Shown: positions 1 to 5,995, numbered from the stretch's first letter. The stretch: 6,106 nucleotides of DNA from Bacteroidales bacterium Bact_07 (GCA_001603415.1 LUYY01000104.1:1-6106); one strand, 5' to 3'. Translations and numbers: made by a program. The notes: generated by a model not told the origin, from the sequence alone.

Positions 1-61
1 AAAAAATTGCTCGAATTTTTTGGGAAAATTAAAATTCCAGCTTTTAAAAAATAAAAATTTG

Positions 62-69
62 TATCTTTA
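62..69 (+). promoter_or_regulatory. Probable -7 box of the lipoprotein gene promoter
   Basis: TATCTTTA fits the Bacteroidetes -7 consensus TAnnTTTG in all fixed positions except the last base. It lies 22 nt before the ATG at 92, which would give a short leader of roughly 15 nt. No convincing TTG/TTTG is found 19-21 nt upstream, so the -33 half is weak or absent. The same variant box (GTATnTTTAC) occurs before the PfkB kinase gene. Confidence 0.45.
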
Positions 70-91
70 CTTTTCGAAACAAGATACTAAA

Positions 92-1018
92 ATGGAAAAA
101 TTGCATTTGATATACTACCTATCGCTGCTAGCAATTCTTTCACAAGTTTTCGTCTCTTGCAACTCATGTAGCAAGCAAGGTGTTGACGTTACGCAGGATT
201 TATATGTTCCTGATTCAGTGGTAGAAGTTGCCCCTCCACAAGTAAGCAAGGCTGTTACCGAGCAAATGATGCAAAACATTTCTTCGCCTGTTGAAACAGC
301 AGCCCTCATTAAAGGGTTAAAAATACCTTTTAATAAGAACTTCTTGGCCAACACCAAGCAAGCCGAAAAGTTCAACACTAACTTTGAGAAAGCTTTTGCC
401 CTTGGCCTCTATGGTTGCGACCTGGGTTACCTCAACATGTACGAAAAAACTTCGTTTGTTGTTGATTATGTATCAACCATTAAACGCTTAGCCGACGATA
501 TTCAGGTAGGCCAATTCTTTGACTTTAACACCCTAAAGCGACTGGCCACTAACAACGAAAACCTCGATTCACTCATTCTAATCTCACAGCAAAGCTTTAA
601 CCGCATTGATACCTACTTGGCCGAAACTAACCGCTCAATGCTTAGTGCCGTTATTGTAGCTGGCGTTTGGGTTGAGGGGGCCTACATTTCGAGCCGCGTG
701 GCTCAAATAAGCAATCACCCTAAAATTAGGGAAACTATTGGCGAACAAAAAACGGTGCTCAACTACCTATTGGCTCTTCTTAAGGTGTACGACAAAGATC
801 CAAGCATGGCAAAGCTAATTGCCGATTTTGATAGAATTAAAAAAATATACGATGAGGTTAAAATAACCTATGAGATTGGTGAACCTGAAATGGTTGAGGA
901 AAATGGAGTTCTAACATTTAAACAAACCGACAAACAGGTTATTGAAATGAACGACGAACTGTACCAAAGGTTGATTAAAGAAATTCAAGGATTACGTTCA
1001 GATTTACTAAAATTGTAA
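92..1018 (+). CDS. Uncharacterised Bacteroidetes lipoprotein
   Basis: Encodes 308 residues of unknown function. I chose the ATG at 92 because it starts a lipoprotein signal peptide: Glu2-Lys3, a hydrophobic stretch at about residues 6-21, then FVSC with Cys23 as the likely lipidated residue (Cys26 close by). An upstream TTG at 20 in the same frame would put 24 lysine-rich residues before the signal and overlap the promoter. Mature residues 24-60 look like a flexible linker. The rest is predicted mostly helical, with a recognisable LGLYGCDLGY stretch (104-113) and a VIVAGVWVEGAYI stretch (187-199). I remember similar unnamed lipoproteins in Bacteroidetes, where the first stretch often reads YGADL, but know of no assigned function. 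Expected location is membrane-anchored facing the periplasm or cell surface. No SPII-retention Asp follows the Cys. It probably forms an operon with the secreted protein 13 bp downstream. Confidence 0.85.
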   Translation: MEKLHLIYYLSLLAILSQVFVSCNSCSKQGVDVTQDLYVPDSVVEVAPPQVSKAVTEQMMQNISSPVETAALIKGLKIPFNKNFLANTKQAEKFNTNFEKAFALGLYGCDLGYLNMYEKTSFVVDYVSTIKRLADDIQVGQFFDFNTLKRLATNNENLDSLILISQQSFNRIDTYLAETNRSMLSAVIVAGVWVEGAYISSRVAQISNHPKIRETIGEQKTVLNYLLALLKVYDKDPSMAKLIADFDRIKKIYDEVKITYEIGEPEMVEENGVLTFKQTDKQVIEMNDELYQRLIKEIQGLRSDLLKL

Positions 1019-1031
1019 GAAATTTTCAGCT

Positions 1032-1469
1032 ATGAAAAAGATATTATTTTCGTTATTGGTGGTGTTGATTGGAGTTGCTTTTTTCAATAAAGTAAAGGCC
1101 CAATCGGAAGAGGAGTTGGTACAAATATGTACCATGGTAGCTGGTGATGCTGACTACTTAAAGGATTTCCGAATTAAACTCGATGCCGGTGACCCCCCAC
1201 CAGTTCAACGATTCCCTGTGTTGCTTAAAAAGGATGTTAAATACCGCTTCACGGTTTGCAACTCTAAGGACTATGAAGGGAAGGTAATACTTCAGCTATT
1301 TGATAATAACCGACAGCTTGCTACAACCTACATAGTAGCCACAGGTAAGGATTACCCCTATATCGACTGGGTTTGTACCAAAACCGGTGCCTACCATTTG
1401 GTTTACTCTTTCAGGGATGGAAAGGCAGGGTTGGCAGTTGGGTTGCTGTCGATGGTGGGAACAATGTAA
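1032..1469 (+). CDS. Small secreted protein of unknown function
   Basis: Encodes 145 residues. It begins MKKILFSLLVVLIGVAFF, a classic Sec signal peptide (Lys2-Lys3, then a hydrophobic core), with a likely signal peptidase I site after VKA at residue 23, leaving Gln24 as the mature start. The remaining ~120 residues alternate polar and hydrophobic residues in strand-like runs (YRFTVCNS, KVILQLFDNN, TYIVATG, YHLVYSFRDG), suggesting a single beta-sandwich domain. That fold is inferred from pattern only. There are three cysteines in the mature part (in VQICTM, FTVCNS, DWVCTK), so one disulfide is possible. The gene starts 13 bp after the lipoprotein stop with no Shine-Dalgarno sequence and ends 14 bp before a strong terminator, so it is the last gene of a two-gene transcript. 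A joint role with the lipoprotein in the cell envelope is plausible but unproven. I recall similar Bacteroidetes hypothetical proteins without known function. Confidence 0.82.
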   Translation: MKKILFSLLVVLIGVAFFNKVKAQSEEELVQICTMVAGDADYLKDFRIKLDAGDPPPVQRFPVLLKKDVKYRFTVCNSKDYEGKVILQLFDNNRQLATTYIVATGKDYPYIDWVCTKTGAYHLVYSFRDGKAGLAVGLLSMVGTM

Positions 1470-1483
1470 AGCACATTATATCT

Positions 1484-1518
1484 AACAATAAAACCGCCCT
1501 ACAGGCGGTTTTATTGTT
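1484..1518. terminator. Bidirectional intrinsic terminator between convergent genes
   Basis: Perfect 15-bp stem (1484-1498 with 1504-1518) around the 5-nt loop CTACA. The core is CCGCC/GGCGG, and on both strands the 3' arm runs into TTTTATTGTT, so the structure can stop transcription in either direction. It lies 14 nt past the stop of the secreted-protein gene and 10 nt past the stop of the oppositely oriented PfkB kinase gene. Confidence 0.93.
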
Positions 1519-1528
1519 TTAAAAAGAC

Positions 1529-2512
1529 TTAATTCCTCTCCACCGCAAACACAAGGTCTTTTACCCTATTCCACCTGGCACTATCCATTTTAGGCCCCAG
1601 CACCTCTATAACATGACCCGAAAGGATGGCTCCAATTTCACCACATTTGGTAAGCGGGAGTCCCTTTGACAATCCGTAAAGGAATCCGGCCGCATATAAA
1701 TCACCGGCACCGGTTGTATCGATGCTTGAAACATCAATTACTCCTACCTCATAGATATTATCGCCTTGCTTTATAAGTGAGCCATCGGCACCAAGCTTAA
1801 CAACAGCTATCTCAGCAAGTGTTCCAAGTTCCTTTAGAGCGTCAGTAGGCAATTTGCCTGTAAAGGCTTTTGCCTCCTCCTCGTTGGCAAAAACTATATC
1901 GACATACTTTTCAACTATTTCGCGCAAAAAGGCCTTGTTCTCCTCAACTACGTTGTAGCTTGCCAAATCTAACGAGATAGTACAGCCATTCTCTTTGGCT
2001 AATTCAACAGCACGTCGGATAAGGTTTTGGTTTTGCACCAAATACCCCTCTATATGGAAGTGGGTGTATCCACTGAATTGCGACAAGTCAAGATCGCTTT
2101 CGGTCATTTCAATGGCAGCACCCAGGTAAACGGCAAAGGTGCGTTCCGAATCGGGAGTGATAAAGGCCAATGCCCTCCCCGATTCTGCGTTTCCTTTGAG
2201 CATTATAGGAGTAACACCATTTTGAACCAAATCGTTGGCAAATGCCTGCCCAAATGAGTCATCGCCTACCTTGCCAATGAAAGCCGCATCGGCTCCAAGG
2301 TTTGCAAGCCCATGAATGGTATTGGCTGCACTACCTCCGGCTGCAAGTGTTCGGGGTAGACCTTCGGTTTGGGCAAGTATGCTTTGCATGCGGTCAGCAT
2401 CAACAAGCTGCATGCTACCCTTGGGTAAATTCAACTCAAATAATTTAGCATCGTTTGGTAGCTGTACCAGTATATCGACCAATGCATTCCCGAGTCCAAG
2501 AAACTTTGCCAT
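1529..2512 (-). CDS. PfkB-family carbohydrate/nucleoside kinase, adenosine-kinase-like
   Basis: Encodes 327 residues, a normal length for the ribokinase/PfkB family of ATP-dependent cytosolic kinases. Visible family features in order: the N-terminal substrate-site strand GLGNALVDI with Asp13; the first PfkB signature around GGSAAN (59-64), continuing to GKVGDDSFG (80-88); NEEEA (210-214), which includes the NxxE motif that helps bind Mg-phosphate; GADGS (241-245); and the second signature DTTGAGDLYAAGFLYG (265-280), with Asp271 as catalytic base and GAG forming the anion hole. From memory, the closest relatives are Bacteroidetes proteins annotated as adenosine kinase (nucleoside to nucleoside monophosphate), which share the KGSMQL and HIEGYLVQ stretches. 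The substrate is not proved by sequence, and a sugar such as ribose or fructose remains possible. The ATG at 2512 fits the family start; no Shine-Dalgarno sequence is seen. It is transcribed alone, after the tRNA-Asn terminator. Confidence 0.93.
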   Translation of the reverse strand: MAKFLGLGNALVDILVQLPNDAKLFELNLPKGSMQLVDADRMQSILAQTEGLPRTLAAGGSAANTIHGLANLGADAAFIGKVGDDSFGQAFANDLVQNGVTPIMLKGNAESGRALAFITPDSERTFAVYLGAAIEMTESDLDLSQFSGYTHFHIEGYLVQNQNLIRRAVELAKENGCTISLDLASYNVVEENKAFLREIVEKYVDIVFANEEEAKAFTGKLPTDALKELGTLAEIAVVKLGADGSLIKQGDNIYEVGVIDVSSIDTTGAGDLYAAGFLYGLSKGLPLTKCGEIGAILSGHVIEVLGPKMDSARWNRVKDLVFAVERN

Positions 2513-2538
2513 AATCTATCAGTGGTTAAATCAGATGG

Positions 2539-2546
2539 TAAATATA
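2539..2546 (-). promoter_or_regulatory. Probable -7 box of the PfkB kinase promoter
   Basis: On the minus strand TATATTTA matches TAnnTTTG except for the last base, 26 nt before the kinase ATG. The position 19-21 nt upstream falls in the tRNA terminator stem and has no TTG, so the -33 part is not recognisable. Some kinase expression could instead come from read-through of the tRNA terminator. Confidence 0.4.
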
Positions 2547-2547
2547 C

Positions 2548-2579
2548 AAAAAAATAAACCCCGATTTTCATCGGGGTTT
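2548..2579 (-). terminator. Intrinsic terminator of tRNA-Asn
   Basis: Ten-pair stem AAACCCCGAT/ATCGGGGTTT (2556-2565 with 2570-2579). On the minus strand the loop is the tetraloop GAAA (GNRA type), followed by ATTTTTTTG. The stem begins only one nucleotide after the tRNA 3' end, so the primary transcript has almost no trailer before the hairpin. Confidence 0.92.
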
Positions 2580-2580
2580 G

Positions 2581-2654
2581 CTCCTCATCTAGGACTTGAA
2601 CCTAGGACCCCCTGATTAACAGTCAGGTGCTCTAACCAACTGAGCTAATGAGGA
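2581..2654 (-). tRNA. tRNA-Asn (anticodon GTT)
   Basis: On the minus strand the 74-nt gene folds as a complete cloverleaf: acceptor TCCTCAT/ATGAGGA (7 bp), D-arm GCTC/GAGC with loop AGTTGGTTA, anticodon arm CCTGA/TCAGG with loop CTGTTAA (anticodon GTT, reading Asn codons AAC and AAU), and T-arm CTAGG/CCTAG with loop TTCAAGT. The base after the acceptor stem is G, the discriminator expected for tRNA-Asn. CCA is not encoded (CAA follows), so it must be added by the CCA-adding enzyme. Confidence 0.98.
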
Positions 2655-2674
2655 GTGCTGTTTCAATTGCGGTG

Positions 2675-2707
2675 CAAATGTAATATATTTTGAGAATATG
2701 AACCAAA
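2675..2707 (-). promoter_or_regulatory. Promoter of tRNA-Asn
   Basis: On the minus strand TTTG (2704-2707), a 21-nt spacer and TACATTTG (2675-2682) match the Bacteroidetes primary-sigma promoter TTTG-N19-21-TAnnTTTG fully. The expected start of transcription is about 7 nt downstream, leaving a leader of roughly 14 nt before the mature tRNA. An A/T-only stretch (2705-2725) overlaps and extends upstream of the TTTG and could act like an UP element. Confidence 0.82.
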
Positions 2708-2745
2708 TTTTTTTAAAAAAAATTTATCAAAAGCCCGCCCTGCTG

Positions 2746-3696
2746 CTAAACTATAACATTCTGAGGCTTTTGTAGAATCCACGAACGTATATTGTCCATA
2801 ACAATATCGGATCTTTTATCAATTGCCTCGCTGGTAGCATAGGCAATGTGGGGCAGCAAAATGGTGTTTGGTGCCTTAAGTAAAGGATGATCGGTCTCAA
2901 TGGGTGGCTCATGCTCATATACATCGATAGCTGCGCCGGCTATTTGCCCTTGTTCAAGGGCTTGGCTCAATGCCAGGCAATCGACAATACTGCCACGGGC
3001 TGTGTTGATTAGTAAAGATGTTGGCTTCATCAGGCTTATCAGCCTACGGTTTACTAAACCAACCGTTTGCTGGGTTGCGGGTAGATGAAGCGATACAATA
3101 TCGGATATACTAAATAGCTCATCAAGGTTAATAAATGAGACATCAGAACTTGGTTTTGGGGTGCGGGTGTGTACCACAACCCTGCAACCGTAAGCCAAAG
3201 CTAGTTGAGCTACCCGCTGACCTATAGCTCCAAATCCTACAATGCCAAAAGTTTTGCCGGCAAGTTCGCCCCCGAGGAAACCATTTCGGGTTCCACCATT
3301 TCGGGTTATTGCGTCCATTGGAACAACCTTTCGGAGCAGTGCTATGGCTAATGCTAGGGTTAACTCGGCTACGGCTGTGGTGCTATATCCGGCCGCATTG
3401 CATACAGCTATTGCATGCTCCTTGCAGTAATCGAGCGGAACATGGTCGACCCCGGTAAACGCCACCGAAATCAATTTAAGCGTGGGGCATGCCTGCAAGG
3501 TTTTAGCTGCAATGGGATGATTGGATAATACAAGCACATCGGCTCCTTGAATCCGCTGCTGTAAATCGGATTGCGAAACGGGAACTGTGTCGTAATAAAC
3601 AACATCAAATCCGTGTTTTTGCATCTCCGCTTTAAAGTTCTCGGCTTTGAACTTATTGAGCCCTATGGGCTCAGCAAATACTATTCTTTTACTCAT
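2746..3696 (-). CDS. D-2-hydroxyacid dehydrogenase (NAD(P)-dependent)
   Basis: Encodes 316 residues starting at the ATG at 3696 (MSKRIVFAEP), which gives the usual short N-terminal beta strand of this family and is preceded by an A-rich leader. A TTG 13 codons upstream is less likely. The protein belongs to the D-isomer-specific 2-hydroxyacid dehydrogenases (SerA, glycerate/hydroxypyruvate reductase, D-lactate dehydrogenase), cytosolic enzymes that interconvert 2-oxo and D-2-hydroxy acids. Visible: GYSTTAVAEL (103-112), the Rossmann loop GFGAIG (154-159), and the catalytic set Arg234 (NTARGS), Glu263 (DVYEHEP) and His283 (LLPHIAY), with Arg-Glu spacing as in E. coli SerA. After the second Rossmann strand comes HTRT (176-179) with no Asp/Glu, suggesting NADP(H) is accepted. 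There is no ACT domain, so it is not a long-form SerA. The exact substrate is unknown. It is the last gene of the run with the DNA glycosylase, 40 nt away; no clear terminator follows it. Confidence 0.92.
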   Translation of the reverse strand: MSKRIVFAEPIGLNKFKAENFKAEMQKHGFDVVYYDTVPVSQSDLQQRIQGADVLVLSNHPIAAKTLQACPTLKLISVAFTGVDHVPLDYCKEHAIAVCNAAGYSTTAVAELTLALAIALLRKVVPMDAITRNGGTRNGFLGGELAGKTFGIVGFGAIGQRVAQLALAYGCRVVVHTRTPKPSSDVSFINLDELFSISDIVSLHLPATQQTVGLVNRRLISLMKPTSLLINTARGSIVDCLALSQALEQGQIAGAAIDVYEHEPPIETDHPLLKAPNTILLPHIAYATSEAIDKRSDIVMDNIRSWILQKPQNVIV

Positions 3697-3736
3697 TGTT
3701 AAACTTTTTATCAATGCTATTGGTAATGAAGGCAAG

Positions 3737-4246
3737 CTATGTACTCATAAGGAACCGCCAGGGTACTTTCGACCAGTATGGCCCTGCATAGTCAATTCCA
3801 ATGCGGGGTGTGGTGATGTAACTTGGCGAAACTCCGGTATCCTCAATCCAAATCCTACTTGATGTAACCAAATCCTCGCCATAAAACGATTTATCGATGG
3901 CAAGCAACCGCGTTAACTTACCAGGACCATCGGCACCGGTAACTCCCCTAACAAGCACAGCTTGGGGATTGTTCTCAACCGAGGTAACCACATTAAACAT
4001 CCAGTACATCCCGTAGATAAGGTAAACGTAAACCAGCCCTCCCTGAGCAAACATTACCCTATTCCGCTCGGTTATGCCCCTGCTGGCATGGCAACCCAAA
4101 TCGTCGGTTCCACGGTAGGCCTCAACTTCGGTAATGGTAACTCGAACCTCTTTGCCGCTATCGAACCTACGAACCAACGTTTTGCCCAGCAATGCCGGAG
4201 CCACCTCTATAACATCACGCTGGTAAAAATGGCTATTTAACCTCAT
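3737..4246 (-). CDS. mpg: 3-methyladenine DNA glycosylase, AAG/MPG family
   Basis: Encodes 169 residues of the alkyladenine glycosylase family, which starts base excision repair by removing alkylated or deaminated purines. Residues equivalent to the human AAG active site are present: catalytic Glu42 in TEVEAY (human E125), Tyr44 (Y127), His53 (H136), intercalating Tyr78 in YGMY (Y162) and Asn85 (N169). Further landmarks are RNRVMF, GPGKLTRLLAI and the C-terminal TPRIGIDYAG...PWRF. Glu-to-His spacing equals that in human AAG. It is somewhat shorter than typical bacterial members (about 190-200 residues, from memory) but complete at both ends. The ATG at 4246 was chosen because the family begins just before the FYQRDVIEVAPALLGK stretch. 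A GTG at 4297 would add 17 unrelated residues. The start overlaps the 3' end of the preceding membrane-protein gene by 14 nt, and there is no Shine-Dalgarno sequence, suggesting translational coupling. Confidence 0.94.
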   Translation of the reverse strand: MRLNSHFYQRDVIEVAPALLGKTLVRRFDSGKEVRVTITEVEAYRGTDDLGCHASRGITERNRVMFAQGGLVYVYLIYGMYWMFNVVTSVENNPQAVLVRGVTGADGPGKLTRLLAIDKSFYGEDLVTSSRIWIEDTGVSPSYITTPRIGIDYAGPYWSKVPWRFLMST

Positions 4247-5813
4247 TTTTATACCCCGAATTTGAACCGAAGTTATACCCAAAAATAAACAATGCACTGA
4301 ACATCACCACAAACGATATACCGGTATGGGTAAGCATGGTGTCCTCAAAAAGCATTGAAATGACTACTATTAACCAAAAGTACTTAACCGGTAGAACCTG
4401 GAAATTGGGTGATTTAAAAAACGGAAGGGTTAACCAAAGCATAAAAATGATTAAACCGATCGCCCCTGCCGATGCCCAAACCGTTAGGTACTGGTTATGG
4501 GGCATGAAACGAAAGCTCTGGGGTAAATCAATCTTGTTTATATCGTAGAATTGGTTCATGGCAGCAGGTAAATCGCCGTAGCCAACTCCAAATAGTGGAT
4601 TTGCTTTAATAACATGCCATGCAGCTTGGGCATACAGCAAACGGCGTAGAACCGAACCACCGCTTAAAGAACCGTTTTTTCGGTACCTATTAATCTCGTA
4701 AAAGAACTCGTAAAGCCTACTCTCGAGTCCGGTTGCTTTCCCTTTAAAAATCGTATTGGTATATCCCGCCTCAATTAAGGCAATATCAATGGAATCGAGT
4801 TTACTGATACCCAGTGAATCCTTGGTTAATGCTGCCGATGCCAAATATCGGATTAAGGTGGTTCTTAAGGGTTGACCCTTTTTATCGGTACCTTCATATG
4901 GTATATTGCTACGTTTAGACCATTCGCTTCTTAACTCCTGCTCGCAAATGTTGATATTTACAAGATATCCATTCTCTGTTTCTCTTGAAAGTATGTCGTG
5001 CTGGTATGGGTTACCGTTTACGGTTACTGCCCTTGGACTATTATCGGGAGTAAGCTTAACGGCGTTCATGCTATCGTACCTGTGGAGAACAAACGATAAG
5101 GTAACAAATACCAAGGTTAAAAATCCTGTGATTGTAATAAACCGCGCAATGGAGCCCAGACTTAAAAGATACCTAATAGCTATTAGGCAAACCAAAATTG
5201 ATAGCATAAGAATGCCGGTAAAGGTGGTAAGGACAAGTAGGAAGAACAGAAACCAAGCCATCACAGCAACTGCAAGCCATCGCTCAAAGGGCCTGGCTAC
5301 TAGCCGTTCGGCGAAATAATAAACCAGAAATGCAAGGGAAAGATTCACCATTAGTGCTAGCCGGATATGCGATATGAACGGCGAAACCTTTCGGATATCG
5401 ACCAAATTGGCCGTGAAATAGCTATAGACCCCAATGATGGTTACCACCAGGGTGGAAAGAATAAACAGCGATACTATTCCTTTAAATTCCTTTCCGGTGA
5501 GTTTATCGGTGGCTGCAATTATTGGAGGAACAAGCAGAACAGGCAACCAAAGTCGAACGATTTCGAGGCCTAAATGGTGGTTCTCCGAAAGCAGACCGCT
5601 GAAAAGTATAGGGAAATACATTGCCACAAATACCCAAACCATGGGTTTTGCCTTTAAATGTTGAATCTTAAGGCTCCAGCCGCCGCTTAAAAGAAAGTTC
5701 ACGGCCAAAATAATCATGCCAATGCTAACCCCAACTATTGAAGCAGGCAGGCTGCACAGCGTGATGGAAAGACCAATCAGGTAAACTATACGATGAAACC
5801 GCTCCCCAAACAT
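4233..5813 (-). CDS. O-antigen ligase / Wzy-like polymerase family membrane protein
   Basis: Encodes 526 residues with about a dozen hydrophobic segments: nine before residue ~245 (starting ~8-40, then ~58-73, 82-101, 112-135, 148-169, 176-244) and three after ~444. Between them is one large hydrophilic region of about 195 residues, expected in the periplasm. This layout, the NPLFGVGYGD stretch (405-414) and the PHNQYL stretch with His439 match the Wzy_C/O-antigen ligase (WaaL-like) family, which joins or polymerises undecaprenyl-linked glycans at the inner membrane. SHIRLAL (148-154) carries an Arg next to a membrane segment, as this family often does. The loop sequence (TENGYLVNIN, ELRSEWSKRS, TLIRYLASAALTKD) resembles what I remember from Bacteroidetes members. 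The ATG at 5813 is chosen over the GTG at 5819 because GAGG sits 5 nt before it and the promoter is close. No glycosyltransferase genes are nearby, so ligase and polymerase roles cannot be told apart. Confidence 0.85.
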   Translation of the reverse strand: MFGERFHRIVYLIGLSITLCSLPASIVGVSIGMIILAVNFLLSGGWSLKIQHLKAKPMVWVFVAMYFPILFSGLLSENHHLGLEIVRLWLPVLLVPPIIAATDKLTGKEFKGIVSLFILSTLVVTIIGVYSYFTANLVDIRKVSPFISHIRLALMVNLSLAFLVYYFAERLVARPFERWLAVAVMAWFLFFLLVLTTFTGILMLSILVCLIAIRYLLSLGSIARFITITGFLTLVFVTLSFVLHRYDSMNAVKLTPDNSPRAVTVNGNPYQHDILSRETENGYLVNINICEQELRSEWSKRSNIPYEGTDKKGQPLRTTLIRYLASAALTKDSLGISKLDSIDIALIEAGYTNTIFKGKATGLESRLYEFFYEINRYRKNGSLSGGSVLRRLLYAQAAWHVIKANPLFGVGYGDLPAAMNQFYDINKIDLPQSFRFMPHNQYLTVWASAGAIGLIIFMLWLTLPFFKSPNFQVLPVKYFWLIVVISMLFEDTMLTHTGISFVVMFSALFIFGYNFGSNSGYKNEVK

Positions 5814-5816
5814 TAA

Positions 5817-5822
5817 CACCTC
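5817..5822 (-). promoter_or_regulatory. Shine-Dalgarno-like site GAGGTG
   Basis: On the minus strand GAGGTG precedes the ATG at 5813, with five nucleotides between GAGG and the ATG. It is the only good anti-SD match before any gene here and decides the start: the in-frame GTG at 5819 lies inside it. Strong SD sites are uncommon in Bacteroidetes. Confidence 0.55.
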
Positions 5823-5831
5823 AAATTTTTA

Positions 5832-5863
5832 CAAATATAGTGTTATTTGAGCGAAAGGGTAAA
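5832..5863 (-). promoter_or_regulatory. Promoter of the ligase-like/mpg/dehydrogenase operon
   Basis: On the minus strand TATATTTG (5832-5839) is a perfect TAnnTTTG box. Twenty nucleotides upstream lies TTTA (5860-5863), a one-mismatch -33 element. Transcription would start near 5825, giving a leader of about 12 nt before the ATG at 5813. It is the only evident promoter for the three genes downstream. Confidence 0.68.
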
Positions 5864-5875
5864 GGAAGGTGCTTT

Positions 5876-5899
5876 AGCCGTTAAAGGGAATCGAGCAAC
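5876..5899. repeat. Degenerate partial copy of the heptamer-array end
   Basis: AGCCGTTAAA at 5876-5885 is identical to 6027-6036. If one GTTAAAC unit is removed from the array, the similarity continues ungapped through AATCGAgCAA versus AATCGAaCAA, giving 19 of 24 matching bases by my count. This suggests that a shorter or older copy of the array lies just upstream of the operon promoter. Confidence 0.5.
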
Positions 5900-5905
5900 A
5901 CCTCC

Positions 5906-5933
5906 TGTCATTCCAAGCAAATGCGAGGAATCT
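5906..5933. repeat. Short palindromic intergenic repeat-like unit
   Basis: TGTCATTCC and GAGGAATCT flank a short centre containing AAGCAAATGC. The arms ATTCC (5910-5914) and GGAAT (5927-5931) pair, with a possible inner GC/GC pair. The wording resembles short interspersed repeats of the form GTCATTCC-GAGC...GAGGAATCT that I recall from intergenic regions of Bacteroidetes genomes. Only one copy is present here, so the family assignment rests on recall. Confidence 0.45.
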
Positions 5934-5950
5934 CATTATCAAGAGGACAT

Positions 5951-5990
5951 AGAAGAAGCTAGAGGAAGTTAGAGGAAGTTAGAGGAAGTT
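5951..5990. repeat. Tandem array of a 10-bp unit (AGAGGAAGTT)
   Basis: Three exact copies of AGAGGAAGTT (5961-5990) follow one variant copy AGAAGAAGCT (5951-5960, 8 of 10 matching). A further decayed unit, AGAGGACATA, may precede them at 5942. One strand is almost purely purine. The unit length is close to one helical turn. Confidence 0.9.
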
Positions 5991-5995
5991 AAAAC

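Noticed and set aside
1..21. Perfect inverted repeat AAAAAATT/AATTTTTT around GCTCG, as a possible terminator of an upstream gene
   Set aside because: The stem is A-T only, would be very weak, and such repeats are expected by chance in this A/T-rich leader. The upstream gene is outside the window.
20..91. Extended N-terminus of the lipoprotein from a TTG codon
   Set aside because: The extension would place lysine-rich residues before a good signal peptide and would overlap the probable -7 box.
2316..2615. Plus-strand open frame of 99 codons
   Set aside because: It lies mostly opposite the PfkB kinase gene and runs into the antisense of tRNA-Asn. Its protein has no recognisable feature.
2726..2745. 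GC-rich stretch after the dehydrogenase stop as an intrinsic terminator
   Set aside because: The minus-strand sequence GCAGGGCGGGC does not fold into a stable hairpin, although a T-rich run follows.
4247..4297. GTG start for the DNA glycosylase, giving 17 extra residues
   Set aside because: The extra residues have no counterpart in the family, and the ATG at 4246 begins exactly where homologues begin.
4906..5319. Plus-strand open frame of 137 codons
   Set aside because: It is fully antisense to the ligase-like gene, whose frame has strong family features. It has no start signal and its composition is that of a shadow frame.
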